54,265 bases of DNA from NCBI GenBank assembly GCA_938038785.1, contig CALHTB010000001.1, forward strand, positions 1 to 54,265, read 5' to 3'. The stretch comes from an uncultured Acidimicrobiales bacterium. Lineage in GTDB: Bacteria > Actinomycetota > Acidimicrobiia > Acidimicrobiales > SHLQ01. The notes beneath the pieces were generated by a model. The model was not told the origin of the DNA, searched no databases, and was given only the letters and a program-made list of their open reading frames with translations. Position numbers and translations under genes: made by a program. This document shows, piece after piece, positions 17,599-27,269 of the stretch (position 1 is its first letter; each line of letters opens with the position of its first letter).

Positions 17599-19218
17599 AT
17601 GATCGACAGCACCGCCGAGTGGAACGCACTACGAGCCGAGGCTGACGGTCAGCTCGCAAAGACGCTTCGCGAACGGTTCGCCAGTAACCCTGGCCGGGCA
17701 TCCGAGCTCAGCATCGAGGTCGATGGGCTTCATGGCGACCTGTCCAAGCACTTGATCGAGTCGTCTACGGTCGAGGCGCTGGTGGCGTTGGCGAACGCGG
17801 CGGGCTTGAAGGACAAGATCGAGGCAATGTACTCGGGCGAGCACATCAACTCGACCGAAGACCGGGCGGTGCTGCACACGGCGCTTCGCCTTCCCAAAGG
17901 GTCGTCGCTAACCGTCGACGGACAAGATGCAGCCGCCGATGTGCACGCCGTGCTCGACCACATGGCCAGCTTCTCGAACGACGTTCGTTCTGGGGCATGG
18001 AAGGGACACACGGGCGAGCGCATCAAGACGGTGGTCAACATCGGCATCGGTGGTTCGGACCTGGGGCCGTTTATGGCCTATCGGGCGCTCGAAGCGTTCC
18101 GTCACGAGTCGATCGAGTGCCGGTTCGTGTCCAACGTCGACGGGACTCATCTGCACCAGGCGCTAACGGGCATCGACCCAGCGAGCACGCTGTTCATCGT
18201 GGCCTCAAAAACATTCACTACCCTCGAGACCTTGTCGAACGCGCGAAGCGCTCGGGCATGGCTACTCGACCGGCTTGGTGGCGACGAGGCGGCCATTGCT
18301 AAGCACTTCGTTGCGTTGTCTACGAACGCCGAGGGCGTGGCTGCGTTCGGCATCGATACGGCCAATATGTTCGAGTTCTGGGACTGGGTCGGCGGCCGCT
18401 ACAGCATGGACGCAGCGATTGGCCTGTCGGTCATGATCGCAATCGGCGCCGAGAACTTCGCCGACATGCTTGCGGGCTTCCACTCGATGGACACCCACTT
18501 TCGCACTGCGCCACTCGACCAGAACCTGCCAGCGATGCTCGGGCTTATCGGCGTCCTCTACCGGAACTTCTTTGACTGGCCCACCCACGGCGTACTCCCC
18601 TACTGCCAGCTTCTCGACCGCTTCCCCGCCTATCTCCAACAGCTCGATATGGAGAGCAACGGAAAGCAGACCACGCTCGATGGCAAGGCGGTCGTCTACG
18701 ACACCGGTGCCGTCGTGTGGGGTGAACCAGGTACGAACGGCCAGCACGCGTTTTATCAACTCATCCACCAGGGAACGACGCCGGTGCCGGTGGACTTCAT
18801 TGGGTTCTACGAACCGGACTTCCCCGAGGTTGACCACCACGACGCGCTCATCGCCAACCTGTTCGCTCAGGCCGAAGCGCTCGCCATGGGCAAGACGGGC
18901 GACGAAGTTCGTAGCGAAGGTGTCGCCGACGAACTCGTGGCGCACAAGACATTCCCCGGCAACCGTCCCAGCACCATGTTGATGGCGCCTCGGCTCACGC
19001 CGTTTGTTCTCGGGCAGCTCGTCTCGCTCTACGAACATCGAACCTTCACCCAAGGCGTGATCTGGGGCGTGAACAGCTTCGACCAATGGGGTGTCGAGCT
19101 TGGCAAGGTGTTGGCCAAGGCCATCATTCCCGAGCTGGAAGACGGCTCAATCGAGCTCGCTCACGACAGCTCGACGAATGCCCTCATCGCCAACTATCGG
19201 GCCCACCACAACCGCTAG
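17599..19218 (+). CDS. pgi: Glucose-6-phosphate isomerase
   Basis: 539 residues. PGI interconverts glucose-6-phosphate and fructose-6-phosphate. Conserved segments include [55 protein letters not shown], the catalytic Glu region [28 protein letters not shown] and the active-site Lys region [16 protein letters not shown] at 17599 has AGGAG 7 nt upstream. It is probably co-transcribed with smpB, a pairing with no obvious functional link. Confidence 0.97.
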   Translation: MIDSTAEWNALRAEADGQLAKTLRERFASNPGRASELSIEVDGLHGDLSKHLIESSTVEALVALANAAGLKDKIEAMYSGEHINSTEDRAVLHTALRLPKGSSLTVDGQDAAADVHAVLDHMASFSNDVRSGAWKGHTGERIKTVVNIGIGGSDLGPFMAYRALEAFRHESIECRFVSNVDGTHLHQALTGIDPASTLFIVASKTFTTLETLSNARSARAWLLDRLGGDEAAIAKHFVALSTNAEGVAAFGIDTANMFEFWDWVGGRYSMDAAIGLSVMIAIGAENFADMLAGFHSMDTHFRTAPLDQNLPAMLGLIGVLYRNFFDWPTHGVLPYCQLLDRFPAYLQQLDMESNGKQTTLDGKAVVYDTGAVVWGEPGTNGQHAFYQLIHQGTTPVPVDFIGFYEPDFPEVDHHDALIANLFAQAEALAMGKTGDEVRSEGVADELVAHKTFPGNRPSTMLMAPRLTPFVLGQLVSLYEHRTFTQGVIWGVNSFDQWGVELGKVLAKAIIPELEDGSIELAHDSSTNALIANYRAHHNR

Positions 19219-19297
19219 GTACCACGCTCCTTTCCCGCAAAAGGAACCTGGCACCTTTTTGCGATTAGGTACCACGTTCCCTTGGGGGTCTGACCCC
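19216..19297. terminator. Hairpins and a short direct repeat after pgi
   Basis: Two hairpins follow pgi: CGCAAAAGG...CCTTTTTGCG at 19236-19263, and GGGGTC-T-GACCCC at 19285-19297 followed by TTT. An 11-bp direct repeat (TAGGTACCACG at 19216 and 19266) is interleaved with them. Together they likely end the smpB-pgi transcript. Confidence 0.65.
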
Positions 19298-19369
19298 TTT
19301 CGGCAGAAAATCTCACGGGTCATCCGATCCACTTCGCGAATCCCCACGTTGCGTGACAAATATTAGTGA

Positions 19370-22300
19370 ATGGGCGCCGGAGAGGAATGGCCTTCCTTGG
19401 CTGCTGACGAAACTCTGGCGGGATTTCGCGGCACAGACACAACTCAGCTAGAAGGGGACGAAGACGATTCTCCACTCTCTGAGGAGCGTGAGCACAGGTT
19501 GACGCGCGTCGAAACGGTGCTTGCACGGCTCGAAGCCGCCGACGCTGAGCGTAATGAACTGATCAAAGAAGCTCGGTGGATGAACGTCCGTGTGCTGACA
19601 CTTGAGCAGTCTCTACGCCAAGCCGTTGACGCGAACGGCGCCATTCTCGAATCTGTCGAGGCGTGTTTGGCCGAGGTCCGTATGTACGAGGACCGCGTAT
19701 CTCCCCGTCTCGCCAAACTCGAAGCTGAAGCCGTCGAAATTTCGTCACGGATAGCCAAGACAAGCGGCGACGTGATGTCGGCTCGTGTCGAAAGTCAGAC
19801 ATCATCATCTCAGTTTGCGGGGCAGCTGGCCGACCTCTTTGACCTGCTTCATGCGGCGAAGCTGTTGGCAGTTCAGGCGAGCCGCGACGCCGGGGCAGCT
19901 GACGAAAAGGCGAACCGGACCATCCTCAATTTACGGGGCGTGGAACGAACGCTGGAGGAATCGACGAGGACTTCCGAGGCTCTTACCGACCGCGTTGATG
20001 CGGTTTCGGCCCAGGCACGTGCTTCGCAAAACAACATCTCGGCAGTCTCCGAAGCGCTCACGGCGAACGTCGCAGAAGTGGCCGACGCTCAGCGTACGGT
20101 CTCTCACCTGGCTGCTGAACTCGAGGCAGCGGTCGACCGAGCTCGAGAGGCTGAGGATCGCTTGGAGGCGTCTCTCTCGAACATCTCCAACGATGTAGCC
20201 GTTCACGGACAACGAATCGATGAGTTCGCCTCACAGACGGGCACCATCGACGACTTGGCCAGCCGCGTCGCCGCGCTTGTCGACGACATCGAAGCAACGA
20301 TCGAACACGTCGACGAGAGCGAGTCTCGAGTTACCGAGCGCATCTCCGACGTTGTGTCAGATCTTGCCGATGTATCGAACGTGCTCGGCGCTACCGGCCA
20401 GCGTGTTGACGAGTTGGCCGACCGCTCCCAGGCCGCCGATGAAGAGCTCTCATCAGCGGTGGACGCAGTTTCAGCGCTCGACAGCAATCTCTCGAAGACC
20501 AAGAAGAGTGTTGCGAGACTCTCCGACTCGGTTGGCACCAGCAACGAACAGCTCGAGGAGCTCTCGAGAAACGATGCGGCCATCAGCGAACGAGTATCTC
20601 TTGTTGCTGACGGGCTTTCGCGGCTCGATGGCGAAGTATCCAACGTGCAGACGAACATTGGAGACATCGAAGAGTTCGCGAGTGCAGCACTTGAGACTGC
20701 TGAGCATGCCAAGCAGCGCGCCGACCGCATCGAAGATCTCATCGACGAAAGCGAATCGCGCACGACGGCGAAGATGTCGGAAGCAGCCAAGGACGTGTCG
20801 GACATCTCGAGCTCGGTTACAGCGACCGAGCAGCGAGTAGATGGACTGGCAGCTGAGCTTGCGACCGTCCGACAGGCGGCCGCTGACGATGCTCAGGAAC
20901 TTGCGACCGAGCTGCACACCACGGTTGAGCTCGTCAGCGAGGCTCAAGGCGCTGCGCAGCAGGCCCAGCAAAGCGCCGAAAGTCTCGACGCCAAGGTCGA
21001 CGCGAGCGAAGCTCGGCTTTCGACGCAGATTTCCGACGTGGCCAGCGACGTTGCAGAGTTGTCGCTTTCGGTAGACGACACCGAACAGCAAGTTGATGCG
21101 CTTGCGATTGCAGCTGACCGTGCCGCCGGCGTTGCTAGCGACCTCTCGACCGAAATCCAGACAGCGTCGGAAGTTGCCGACGCGGCGCAGGTGGCCGCTC
21201 GGGAGGCCATGGAGCGCGCTGACGAAGTCGGCGAATCGGTCGAGGGCAATGGCGAGCAAATCGATGAGCTGGCCGCAGAGCTCTCGAAAGTCCGACAAGG
21301 TTCGAACCGCCGGGCCAAGAAACTCGAGAAGGAAATCCAGGCAACAAACGAACGTATCCAAGCAGCCAACCAGCAACTCGACGACCTCGCAGCCCAAACC
21401 GAAGCCACCGAAGGCCAAATGTCAACGGTCGCCGACGACCTCGCCGTTCTCGACAACAAAATCGTCGACGTACGCGAAGAGGTACAGGCCGTCGAAGGTG
21501 TCCTCGGCCAAGCATCCAAACAAAGCAGCAAACGAATCACCGAACTCGCAACCGAACTCGCCAACGCCCAAGAAACCTCGGCCCACCGAACTGACGAACT
21601 CGAAACCGAGATCCACGCAACTATTGAGCTCGTCGGCGAGGCACAAGCAACCGCCGACAACGCCAAGCAAAGCGCTGCGGGCGCCAACAAGCGCGCTGAC
21701 CAAATCGACAGCGTGATCGAAGACAACGAAACCCGCACGGCAACAAAACTGTCCAGCCTGGCCAACGAAGTAGACGAAATCTCAACCTCGACCAACGACA
21801 CCGATCAGCGCCTCGACGACCTCGCGTCCGAACTCGATGCTGCCCGCACCGCGGCAGCCAACAACATCGGCGAGCTGACGGCCGAACTCGACAGGGCCCG
21901 CACCGCAACAGCGAACGACATCGGAGACCTTGCTGGCGAAATGCACGCTGCGATCGAGCTCGTTGGCCAGAGCGAAACACGGGCGGCAGCGCAACTCTTC
22001 GATGTCGCTGCTGACGTGGACGAATTGGCAAGCGTGAACGGCGAAGCCGCCCGCGACATCGTTGGCCTTACGACTGAGATTCAGGCCGCCGTCGAGCTTG
22101 TCAATGAAGTACGGGAAACCGCCGAGGATGCAAAGGACCACGCAGGCGTTGCCACCGAGCTCGTCGGTGACAGCGAAGAGCGCTTGACCGTACGACTCAC
22201 CGAGGTCACGGCAGGCATGACCGACATCTCGAACTCGGTGAGCCAGACCGACCAGCGAGTCGATGACTTAGCTGCAGAGCTATCAGACACGCGTGAATCA

Positions 22301-22695
22301 GCGGCCAAAGACGTCGAAGAACTTGCCTCCGAGATGCAAGCCGCGGTTGAAGAGGCCAACACCGAGGCGCGCAAGGCCAAGGACCGCGCCGAGTACTCGG
22401 CGAACGTTGCTGATGAGCTACGGGCGGACTTCGAGGCCGAGACCACCGAAGTTCGCGCTGAGCTCGAGAGCGGGCTGCTCCGAAGAAACCCGTTGCTGAG
22501 AGCGAGCCGACCTACGACGAGAGTCACACCCGACTCGCTTCGGCCCTCGACAAAGTCGAGCGATGGGGCGAGACACGCGATCGCGAAGCTCAGCCAGGCG
22601 ATGAGTCCGAATCGAACGAGCGCCATCGTCTTCGGTGGGCCGAACACCTGCAGGTTCAGGCCGAATTGCGTCGTCAGCGCGCCAACAAGTCCTAG
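19370..22695 (+). CDS. Giant coiled-coil repeat protein, 3' frameshift
   Basis: About 1108 residues if the frameshift is bridged. It is almost wholly charged coiled coil rich in Glu, Asp, Ala, Thr and Ser, with no signal peptide or membrane helix. From about residue 300 on, a unit of roughly 100 residues recurs at least five times, each opening with a block like ESRTTAKMS and a TEQRVDGLAAEL-type core, then an ELV-EAQ segment. As written the frame runs to a stop at 22747, but after about 22475 it becomes Arg/Pro/Ser/Thr-rich nonsense. The -1 frame from 22462 to a TAG at 22693-22695 gives a sensible end (KVERWGETRDRE, QAELRRQRANKS). One extra G in GGG at 22472-22474 would join them. Function unknown; a cytoplasmic scaffold or cytoskeletal role is only a guess. 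Confidence 0.8.
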
Positions 22696-22704
22696 TCCGG
22701 GGAC

Positions 22705-22771
22705 TGCGCTAGCCGGGCAGAACGGCGCTAGCCAAGGACGGTGCTAGCTAAGGACGGCGCTAGCCAAGAAC
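22705..22771. repeat. Tandem 16-bp repeats between the coiled-coil and aminotransferase genes
   Basis: Three consecutive 16-bp units (GGCGCTAGCCAAGGAC and variants at 22724, 22740 and 22756), plus a partial copy near 22705, separate two convergent genes. The last unit runs into the 3' end of the aminotransferase gene and supplies its stop codon. Confidence 0.75.
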
Positions 22772-23890
22772 GCTGTCAAGCGCTTCTTCGAGCGAGGCGA
22801 CACTGCGGTCGATGTTCTGCAGCTTGTCAAGGCCGAAGAGGCCGAGGCGGAATGTGCTGTAGTCGTCGCGCTCCCCCACCTGCAGCGGCACGCCACCGGC
22901 GATCTGCATGCCGGCAGCTGCGAACTTCGAACCGTTCTTTACATCTGGGTCAGCAGTGAAGCTCACCACCACGCCCGGCGCCCCGAACCCGTCAGCGGCG
23001 ACACTCACGACACCGCGGTTGGCGAGCGTCTCGCGGACCCTTCGGCCGAGCTCGGCTTGGTCGGCCTTCACTTCCGAGAAGCCATAGGCCTCCGTTTCGG
23101 CCATCACGTTTCGGAACTGGGTGAGCGCATCGGTTGGCATGGTTGCGTGGTACGCGTGCCCGCCGTTCTCGTAGGCGGCCATAATGCTGCGCCACTTGCC
23201 GAGATCGCACGAAAAGCTGGTGCTCTTGGTGCTTTCGAGCAATTCGGTGGCCTTCTCGCTCATCATGACCAGGCCCGCACATGGCGGGCCGCTCCAGCCC
23301 TTCTGCGGGGCGCTACACAGCACGTCGACGCCGGTTGCTTCCATATCGACCCAGATAGTGCCCGACGCAATGCAGTCGAGAACGAAGATGCCGCCGACCG
23401 AATGCACCGCGTCAGCAACCGCCTTGATGTAGGCGTCGGGCAAGATCATTCCCGCTGACGTCTCGACGTGTGGGGCGAACACGACTGCGGGCTTCTGCTC
23501 GGCGATTGCCGCTACGACCTCATCGATTGGTGGTGGGGTGAATTGGCCTTCGGTTTCGTCGGTCAGTTGGCGAGCCATCAGCACGGTCTCGTTGGCCGGG
23601 ATGTTTCCTGCCTCGAAGATCTGGGTCCATCGGTAGCTAAACCAGCCATTGCGGATGACCAGGACATTTTTGTCGGTAGCGAACTGACGAGCCACGGCTT
23701 CCATCCCGTAGGTACCACTGCCGGGCACCACTGCTACTGAGTGCGCGTTGTACACCTGGCGCAGGGTCCGTGAAATGTCGTTCATGACTCCTTGAAACGA
23801 CTGGGACATGTGGTTGAGGGCCCGGTCGGTGTACACCACCGAGTACTCGAGAAGGCCGTCGGGGTCAACGTTGGGAAGAAGTGCTGCCAT
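22760..23890 (-). CDS. Class V PLP-dependent aminotransferase
   Basis: 376 residues. The fold-type I class V pattern is present: a substrate and PLP-phosphate loop VPGSGTYGMEAVARQF, VLVIRNGWFSYRW, then HVETSAGMILP, the PLP-binding Asp in FVLDCIASG, and the Schiff-base Lys in SAPQKGWSGPPCAGL. This resembles alanine-glyoxylate / serine-pyruvate aminotransferases rather than cysteine desulfurases, but the substrate cannot be fixed. ATG at 23890 is taken because family-like sequence (TDRALNHMSQSF) begins shortly after. It starts 28 bp past the stop of the propeller gene on the same strand, so they may form an operon. Confidence 0.87.
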   Translation of the reverse strand: MAALLPNVDPDGLLEYSVVYTDRALNHMSQSFQGVMNDISRTLRQVYNAHSVAVVPGSGTYGMEAVARQFATDKNVLVIRNGWFSYRWTQIFEAGNIPANETVLMARQLTDETEGQFTPPPIDEVVAAIAEQKPAVVFAPHVETSAGMILPDAYIKAVADAVHSVGGIFVLDCIASGTIWVDMEATGVDVLCSAPQKGWSGPPCAGLVMMSEKATELLESTKSTSFSCDLGKWRSIMAAYENGGHAYHATMPTDALTQFRNVMAETEAYGFSEVKADQAELGRRVRETLANRGVVSVAADGFGAPGVVVSFTADPDVKNGSKFAAAGMQIAGGVPLQVGERDDYSTFRLGLFGLDKLQNIDRSVASLEEALDSVLG

Positions 23891-23918
23891 TGCAGAGTTC
23901 TAGCAGAACGTACCGAAC

Positions 23919-25394
23919 TTACTGGTCCTCAAAGATCTGCAGAACGCCCGAATAGTTACTCACCCAAACATTCGACGTATTTGGGTCGACGGTGATGCCG
24001 ATCGGCTTCTCGGCCGTGCGCAGCTCCTGCACTTCTTCCATCTCGCTGGTCAGCACTTTCGACATCGTGTTCGACACGTAGTTGACGACGTACAGCGCTT
24101 CGCCATCGTCGGAAATGGCCATGGAGCGCGGTGCATCGCCGGTGCGGACCTTCTCGACGATCTCACGGGTTTCGAGGTCGATCTTGATGACCCGGCCCTC
24201 GCCGTTGAGCGTGGCGTAGAGGAACTTGTCGTCGGGGCTCAGCACAACGCTTCGCGGCCCCCGACCCACGTCGTCAAGCCAGTCGATCTCGAAATCGAGA
24301 TCCCATTGACCGAGGCGAATGTCGGCGCCGTTCGGCGGGTAGATGCGGGACTCGGGGCGCCCAATTTCGTCGAGCGGAATGATCGCGATTCGAGTTCCGC
24401 CCATTTCGGTGACGTACGCAGTCGACGAGTCACTGCTGATCGCAACCCCTCGGGGGTGACGGCCAATATCGATCCGGGCGATCTCGCTGCCAGAACGGGT
24501 GTCGACGATGCTGACGTCGTAGCTGCACCAGTTGCTGACGATCACGAACTCGTCGTTTGGCGTGACCGCCAAGAACTTAGGAACTGCGCCAACTTCGATG
24601 ACCTGGTCGATCTCGAGTGAGTTGGTGTCAACCCGGTACAAAAAGCTGTTGTCCCAGCCCGAGTCAGAACACTGATCGCCCGGCTCTCGGCCAAAGCCTG
24701 GGCCGTACATGGCGTAATTCGACACGTAGACGTACTCGCCGTCCGACGTCGACGCTGCTTCAACTGGAGCACCGCGGGCAACGACCCCGTCTTCGACGCC
24801 AAACTCGGCAAGGTCGACGCGGTCGTTGATGGTCTTGAGCAGCGACCCCTGCTCGTCGTACACGGTGACCGTGTGGCGGTACATCATGTTCTGGGCGAAG
24901 AACAGGCCGTTCGGTGTGGCCGTGACCGACTTCGGAGCGATATCACCAAAGACTGAATCGATTCGCGCTAGCTCGCGCTCCGATAGCGGAATCGTGGTGG
25001 TGGTTGTTGTCGTGGTGGATGTGCTTGTGGTTGTTGTGGTGGTCGGTGCAACCGTTGTCGTCGGCGCCGCAGTTGTAGTGGGCACTGCGGTTGTTGTGAC
25101 CGGAACAGCCGTCGTGGTGATCGGCAGTGGAGCTGCGACCACGCTCGCTGCCTGATTCTTGAACACCCACCCGAGCACACCAACGAGCCCAAGGGCAAAC
25201 AGCAGACCGAAGTACATCAAGCCGCTCGGCCGATCGTCATTCGATGGTGAAACCGCTGGAGGAACCGGGGCCTCGACACGCCCCGTCGTCGGAGCAAGTG
25301 CTGTGCGCGGCCGTGTGGGCTGAGTTGGCTTGGCAGGAGCGGTGCGCGGACGCGGGCCAGGGCGTTGGCGTTCTCTTGGAGAGTCCGGGCGCAT
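23919..25394 (-). CDS. Membrane-anchored beta-propeller protein with Thr-rich stalk
   Basis: 491 residues from the ATG at 25394 (MRPDSPRERQ); an upstream in-frame extension of 25 residues looks non-coding. The protein has a short Pro/Arg-rich cytoplasmic part, one membrane helix (LMYFGLLFALGLVGVLGWVF), then a stalk of about 60 residues nearly all Thr, Pro, Val and Ala. A YVTN/lactonase-like beta-propeller follows, whose blades repeat segments such as PKFLAVTPNDEFVIVSNW, PRGVAISSDSSTAYVTEMG and PRSMAISDDGEALYVVNYV. This is a type II-like surface protein. Binding partner unknown. The stalk DNA is a GTGGTTGT-type low-complexity tract. Confidence 0.83.
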   Translation of the reverse strand: MRPDSPRERQRPGPRPRTAPAKPTQPTRPRTALAPTTGRVEAPVPPAVSPSNDDRPSGLMYFGLLFALGLVGVLGWVFKNQAASVVAAPLPITTTAVPVTTTAVPTTTAAPTTTVAPTTTTTTSTSTTTTTTTTIPLSERELARIDSVFGDIAPKSVTATPNGLFFAQNMMYRHTVTVYDEQGSLLKTINDRVDLAEFGVEDGVVARGAPVEAASTSDGEYVYVSNYAMYGPGFGREPGDQCSDSGWDNSFLYRVDTNSLEIDQVIEVGAVPKFLAVTPNDEFVIVSNWCSYDVSIVDTRSGSEIARIDIGRHPRGVAISSDSSTAYVTEMGGTRIAIIPLDEIGRPESRIYPPNGADIRLGQWDLDFEIDWLDDVGRGPRSVVLSPDDKFLYATLNGEGRVIKIDLETREIVEKVRTGDAPRSMAISDDGEALYVVNYVSNTMSKVLTSEMEEVQELRTAEKPIGITVDPNTSNVWVSNYSGVLQIFEDQ

Positions 25395-25562
25395 ACTCAC
25401 GCCGGCAATGCTATTCGCCCAACGCGCCCGACCCGAACCGGGGGGCGAGAGTTCACAATCTGGGCACACGCGCTACCGTGGGTGTTCCGGCGTGCAAGGG
25501 CCGGAGTTTCTTGACAAGCCAGAACAAACCAAAGACACGGCGACAGCTGTGTTCTTGCACAC

Positions 25563-25946
25563 GGGGCTGATCGGTTTCGACGTTGAAGTCGGAAGTTTCA
25601 TCGTGCGACCGGAGTTGCTCAGACTCCTAAAACGGGGCAACAACAGAGACGCCAATCAGGACGATCTCGCTCTCGCTGTCTAACTTTTAGTTAGACGGTA
25701 AAGAGTCATTGCGAGCAGAAATGTCACGCGGGGCCAGTCCACTGCAGCCCGGCAACAGAAGCAGTGGAGGACCGTAGGGAAAGACCACTGACGGCGTGAA
25801 AGACCGCTGACATCGGAGAAAGATCCGGCAGCCGAGCTTGCTCAGCGGACCCGTCCGTACGACAGCTGCTAAGTCATGAAACGGGAATGGTCGTATCGCG
25901 GGTTGCAACCCTTCACCGGACGAGGGTTCGATTCCCTCCAGCTCCA
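25563..25946 (+). ncRNA. ssrA: tmRNA (SsrA)
   Basis: The 5' end GGGGCTGATCGGTTTCGACG at 25563 is the classic tmRNA start, and the 3' end carries a T arm (GAGGGTTCGATTCCCTC). The acceptor stem GGGGCTG (25563-25569) pairs with CAGCTCC (25939-25945), discriminator A at 25946. CCA is not fully encoded (ACG follows). The tag frame is read as GGC at 25636 to GTC at 25680, then TAA: GNNRDANQDDLALAV. Directly after it, GTCTAAC/GTTAGAC forms the expected helix. tmRNA with SmpB rescues stalled ribosomes and tags products for Clp proteases, whose clpP is also in this window. A TTGACA box at 25511 may be the -35, but no good -10 is seen. Confidence 0.95.
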
Positions 25947-26034
25947 CGTATTGGCCTTCGGCCAAACCAGCCTTTTGCCTCCGGCAAAACGCCCCCACGT
26001 ATTGGCCTTCGGCCAAACCAGCCTTTTGCTGGTT
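25944..26034. terminator. 35-bp direct repeat and hairpin cluster after tmRNA
   Basis: A perfect 35-bp sequence occurs twice, at 25944-25978 and 25995-26029; the first copy begins with the last three bases of the tmRNA gene. Each copy carries a TTGGCCTTCGGCCAA hairpin. Between and after them lie TTTTGCC-TCC-GGCAAAA (25973-25989) and AACCAGC...GCTGGTT (26016-26034). The cluster probably terminates ssrA and the minus-strand gene ending at 26035. Confidence 0.85.
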
Positions 26035-26856
26035 TTAACTCGCGAGTCGCCGGATGATGCTGCGCAACGCAGCGCTACGACTCGACTCGTCCTCATCGAG
26101 GTGAGCGACCGATTCGAGGCTTGCATCTTCGGTCGCCTGGGGAACCGACTCGAATCCGGCTTCTCTGGTCTGTTCCAAGAGGACACGGAGCTGAGCGGCG
26201 CGCTGAGGCTGGATCGTTGCAAGATCCACAGCTGCCCCCTTGAGCTGCGAGCGATCGGAGATGCTAACCGCCTGCTTCAGAGCCGAACCGGGGGTTGGTT
26301 TGGACTGGGTTGGGATCATTGGGGTGTCCCTGGCTGGTAGGACCAACGTCGCCATTGGCGCCGTGTCGCGGACCACATAGGACAGTGCTGCCACTGTTTG
26401 TTCACCCGGAGCCGCTGGTTGGGCGTCTGCCTCCAGTGCCGCTGATGACGCATCAGAAGGAACTGGGGGAGGTGTTGGTTCACCCCCATTGGCCCAACTC
26501 GGAACTGTAGCTGTGGCCGTCGCCGGTATTCCGAGGGCTGCCGTAAGGACCGTCTGTATTTCCACGGATGGAAGCGAGTCCACTCCAGACAAGCCAACAA
26601 GTGGCTTGCAGGCGAAACTTCCGCCGTTCCTATGGTTGTACCGAATGAGGTCGACAACGCCATGTTGGGCCAGTCTGCGGCTCTTGTCATCGCCAGCGTT
26701 CTGCAGTGCTACACGACCCGACGCAAGAATAATTCGCCCGTCACGGCCCCCGCCGCTGATCTCGAGAAGCGCGTACATTTCTTGTTTCTCTGCGTAGTCG
26801 AGCAGCAGCTCGAATCCGCTGTCATCGAGTGGACCTTGAAAGGACAACCTGGTCAT
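26035..26856 (-). CDS. DUF4388-like protein of a roadblock/GTPase operon
   Basis: 273 residues. The N-terminal ~100 (MTRLSFQGPLDDSGFELLLDYAEKQ..., LLEISGGGRDGRIILASGRV) resembles the DUF4388/PatA N-terminal domain found in bacterial signalling proteins. The centre (about 110-200) is Pro/Ala/Thr-rich linker, and the C-terminal ~70 residues are helical and charged (AAQLRVLLEQTREAGFE). It is the last gene of a four-gene operon; its start overlaps the upstream stop by 4 nt (ATGA). Likely a regulatory or output partner of the GTPase; family assignment is tentative. Confidence 0.65.
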   Translation of the reverse strand: MTRLSFQGPLDDSGFELLLDYAEKQEMYALLEISGGGRDGRIILASGRVALQNAGDDKSRRLAQHGVVDLIRYNHRNGGSFACKPLVGLSGVDSLPSVEIQTVLTAALGIPATATATVPSWANGGEPTPPPVPSDASSAALEADAQPAAPGEQTVAALSYVVRDTAPMATLVLPARDTPMIPTQSKPTPGSALKQAVSISDRSQLKGAAVDLATIQPQRAAQLRVLLEQTREAGFESVPQATEDASLESVAHLDEDESSRSAALRSIIRRLAS

Positions 26857-27269
26857 GCTGCACGCCCTTCCAGCAACCTCGCCTCAAGTGGGGCAAGCGC
26901 AGCGATTGCATCACGCGCCTTCAGATGAAGCATGCCAAGGTTGATGTTCGCCATCGTGATTACTACAAGCGCAGATTGCTGTCCGACGGCATAGACAACG
27001 GTGTAGCCATGCTTTGAGCGGACGACGAGCTCTTCGGCCTCTGTTGCTCCACCGAGCTCTGCAAGCTTGCTCCCAAGAGCGAACGATGATGCAACCACGG
27101 CGGCAACCGGGCCCCGACGTTCTTCGGCGAGGTCGGCAACAAGTGGACGCCCGTCGACAGAGGTCAGCAATGAACCGGTTATCAACGGGACCGCCATGAA
27201 GAGGTCGGCGAGAATACTCTCCGCCCGATCAAAGTCAGCATCTGCAGTAGCGATTGGAACGTTGGTCAT
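26853..27269 (-). CDS. Roadblock/LC7-domain protein (MglB-like)
   Basis: 138 residues covering a single roadblock/LC7 fold: a helix (DFDRAESILADLFMAVP), the ITGSLLTSVDGRPLVADL strand pair, GPVAAVVASSFALGSKLAELGG, and the strands EELVVRSKHGYTVVYAV and SALVVITMANINLGMLHL. Such proteins act as regulators or GTPase-activating partners of small Ras-like GTPases. Both ends overlap neighbours by 4 nt (ATGA), showing tight translational coupling with the GTPase before it and the DUF4388-like gene after it. Confidence 0.85.
   Translation of the reverse strand: MTNVPIATADADFDRAESILADLFMAVPLITGSLLTSVDGRPLVADLAEERRGPVAAVVASSFALGSKLAELGGATEAEELVVRSKHGYTVVYAVGQQSALVVITMANINLGMLHLKARDAIAALAPLEARLLEGRAA

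Noticed and set aside
18262-19086. Minus-strand ORF opposite pgi
   Set aside because: pgi is complete and intact; the antisense product resembles nothing.
22465-22490. Programmed -1 frameshift in the coiled-coil gene
   Set aside because: No X-XXY-YYZ slippery heptamer, and one added G explains the break more simply; the same pattern occurs in the aldehyde dehydrogenase gene.
25005-25130. GTGGTTGT-rich tract as a possible satellite or regulatory repeat
   Set aside because: It encodes the Thr/Pro stalk of the beta-propeller protein; low complexity follows from the codons.
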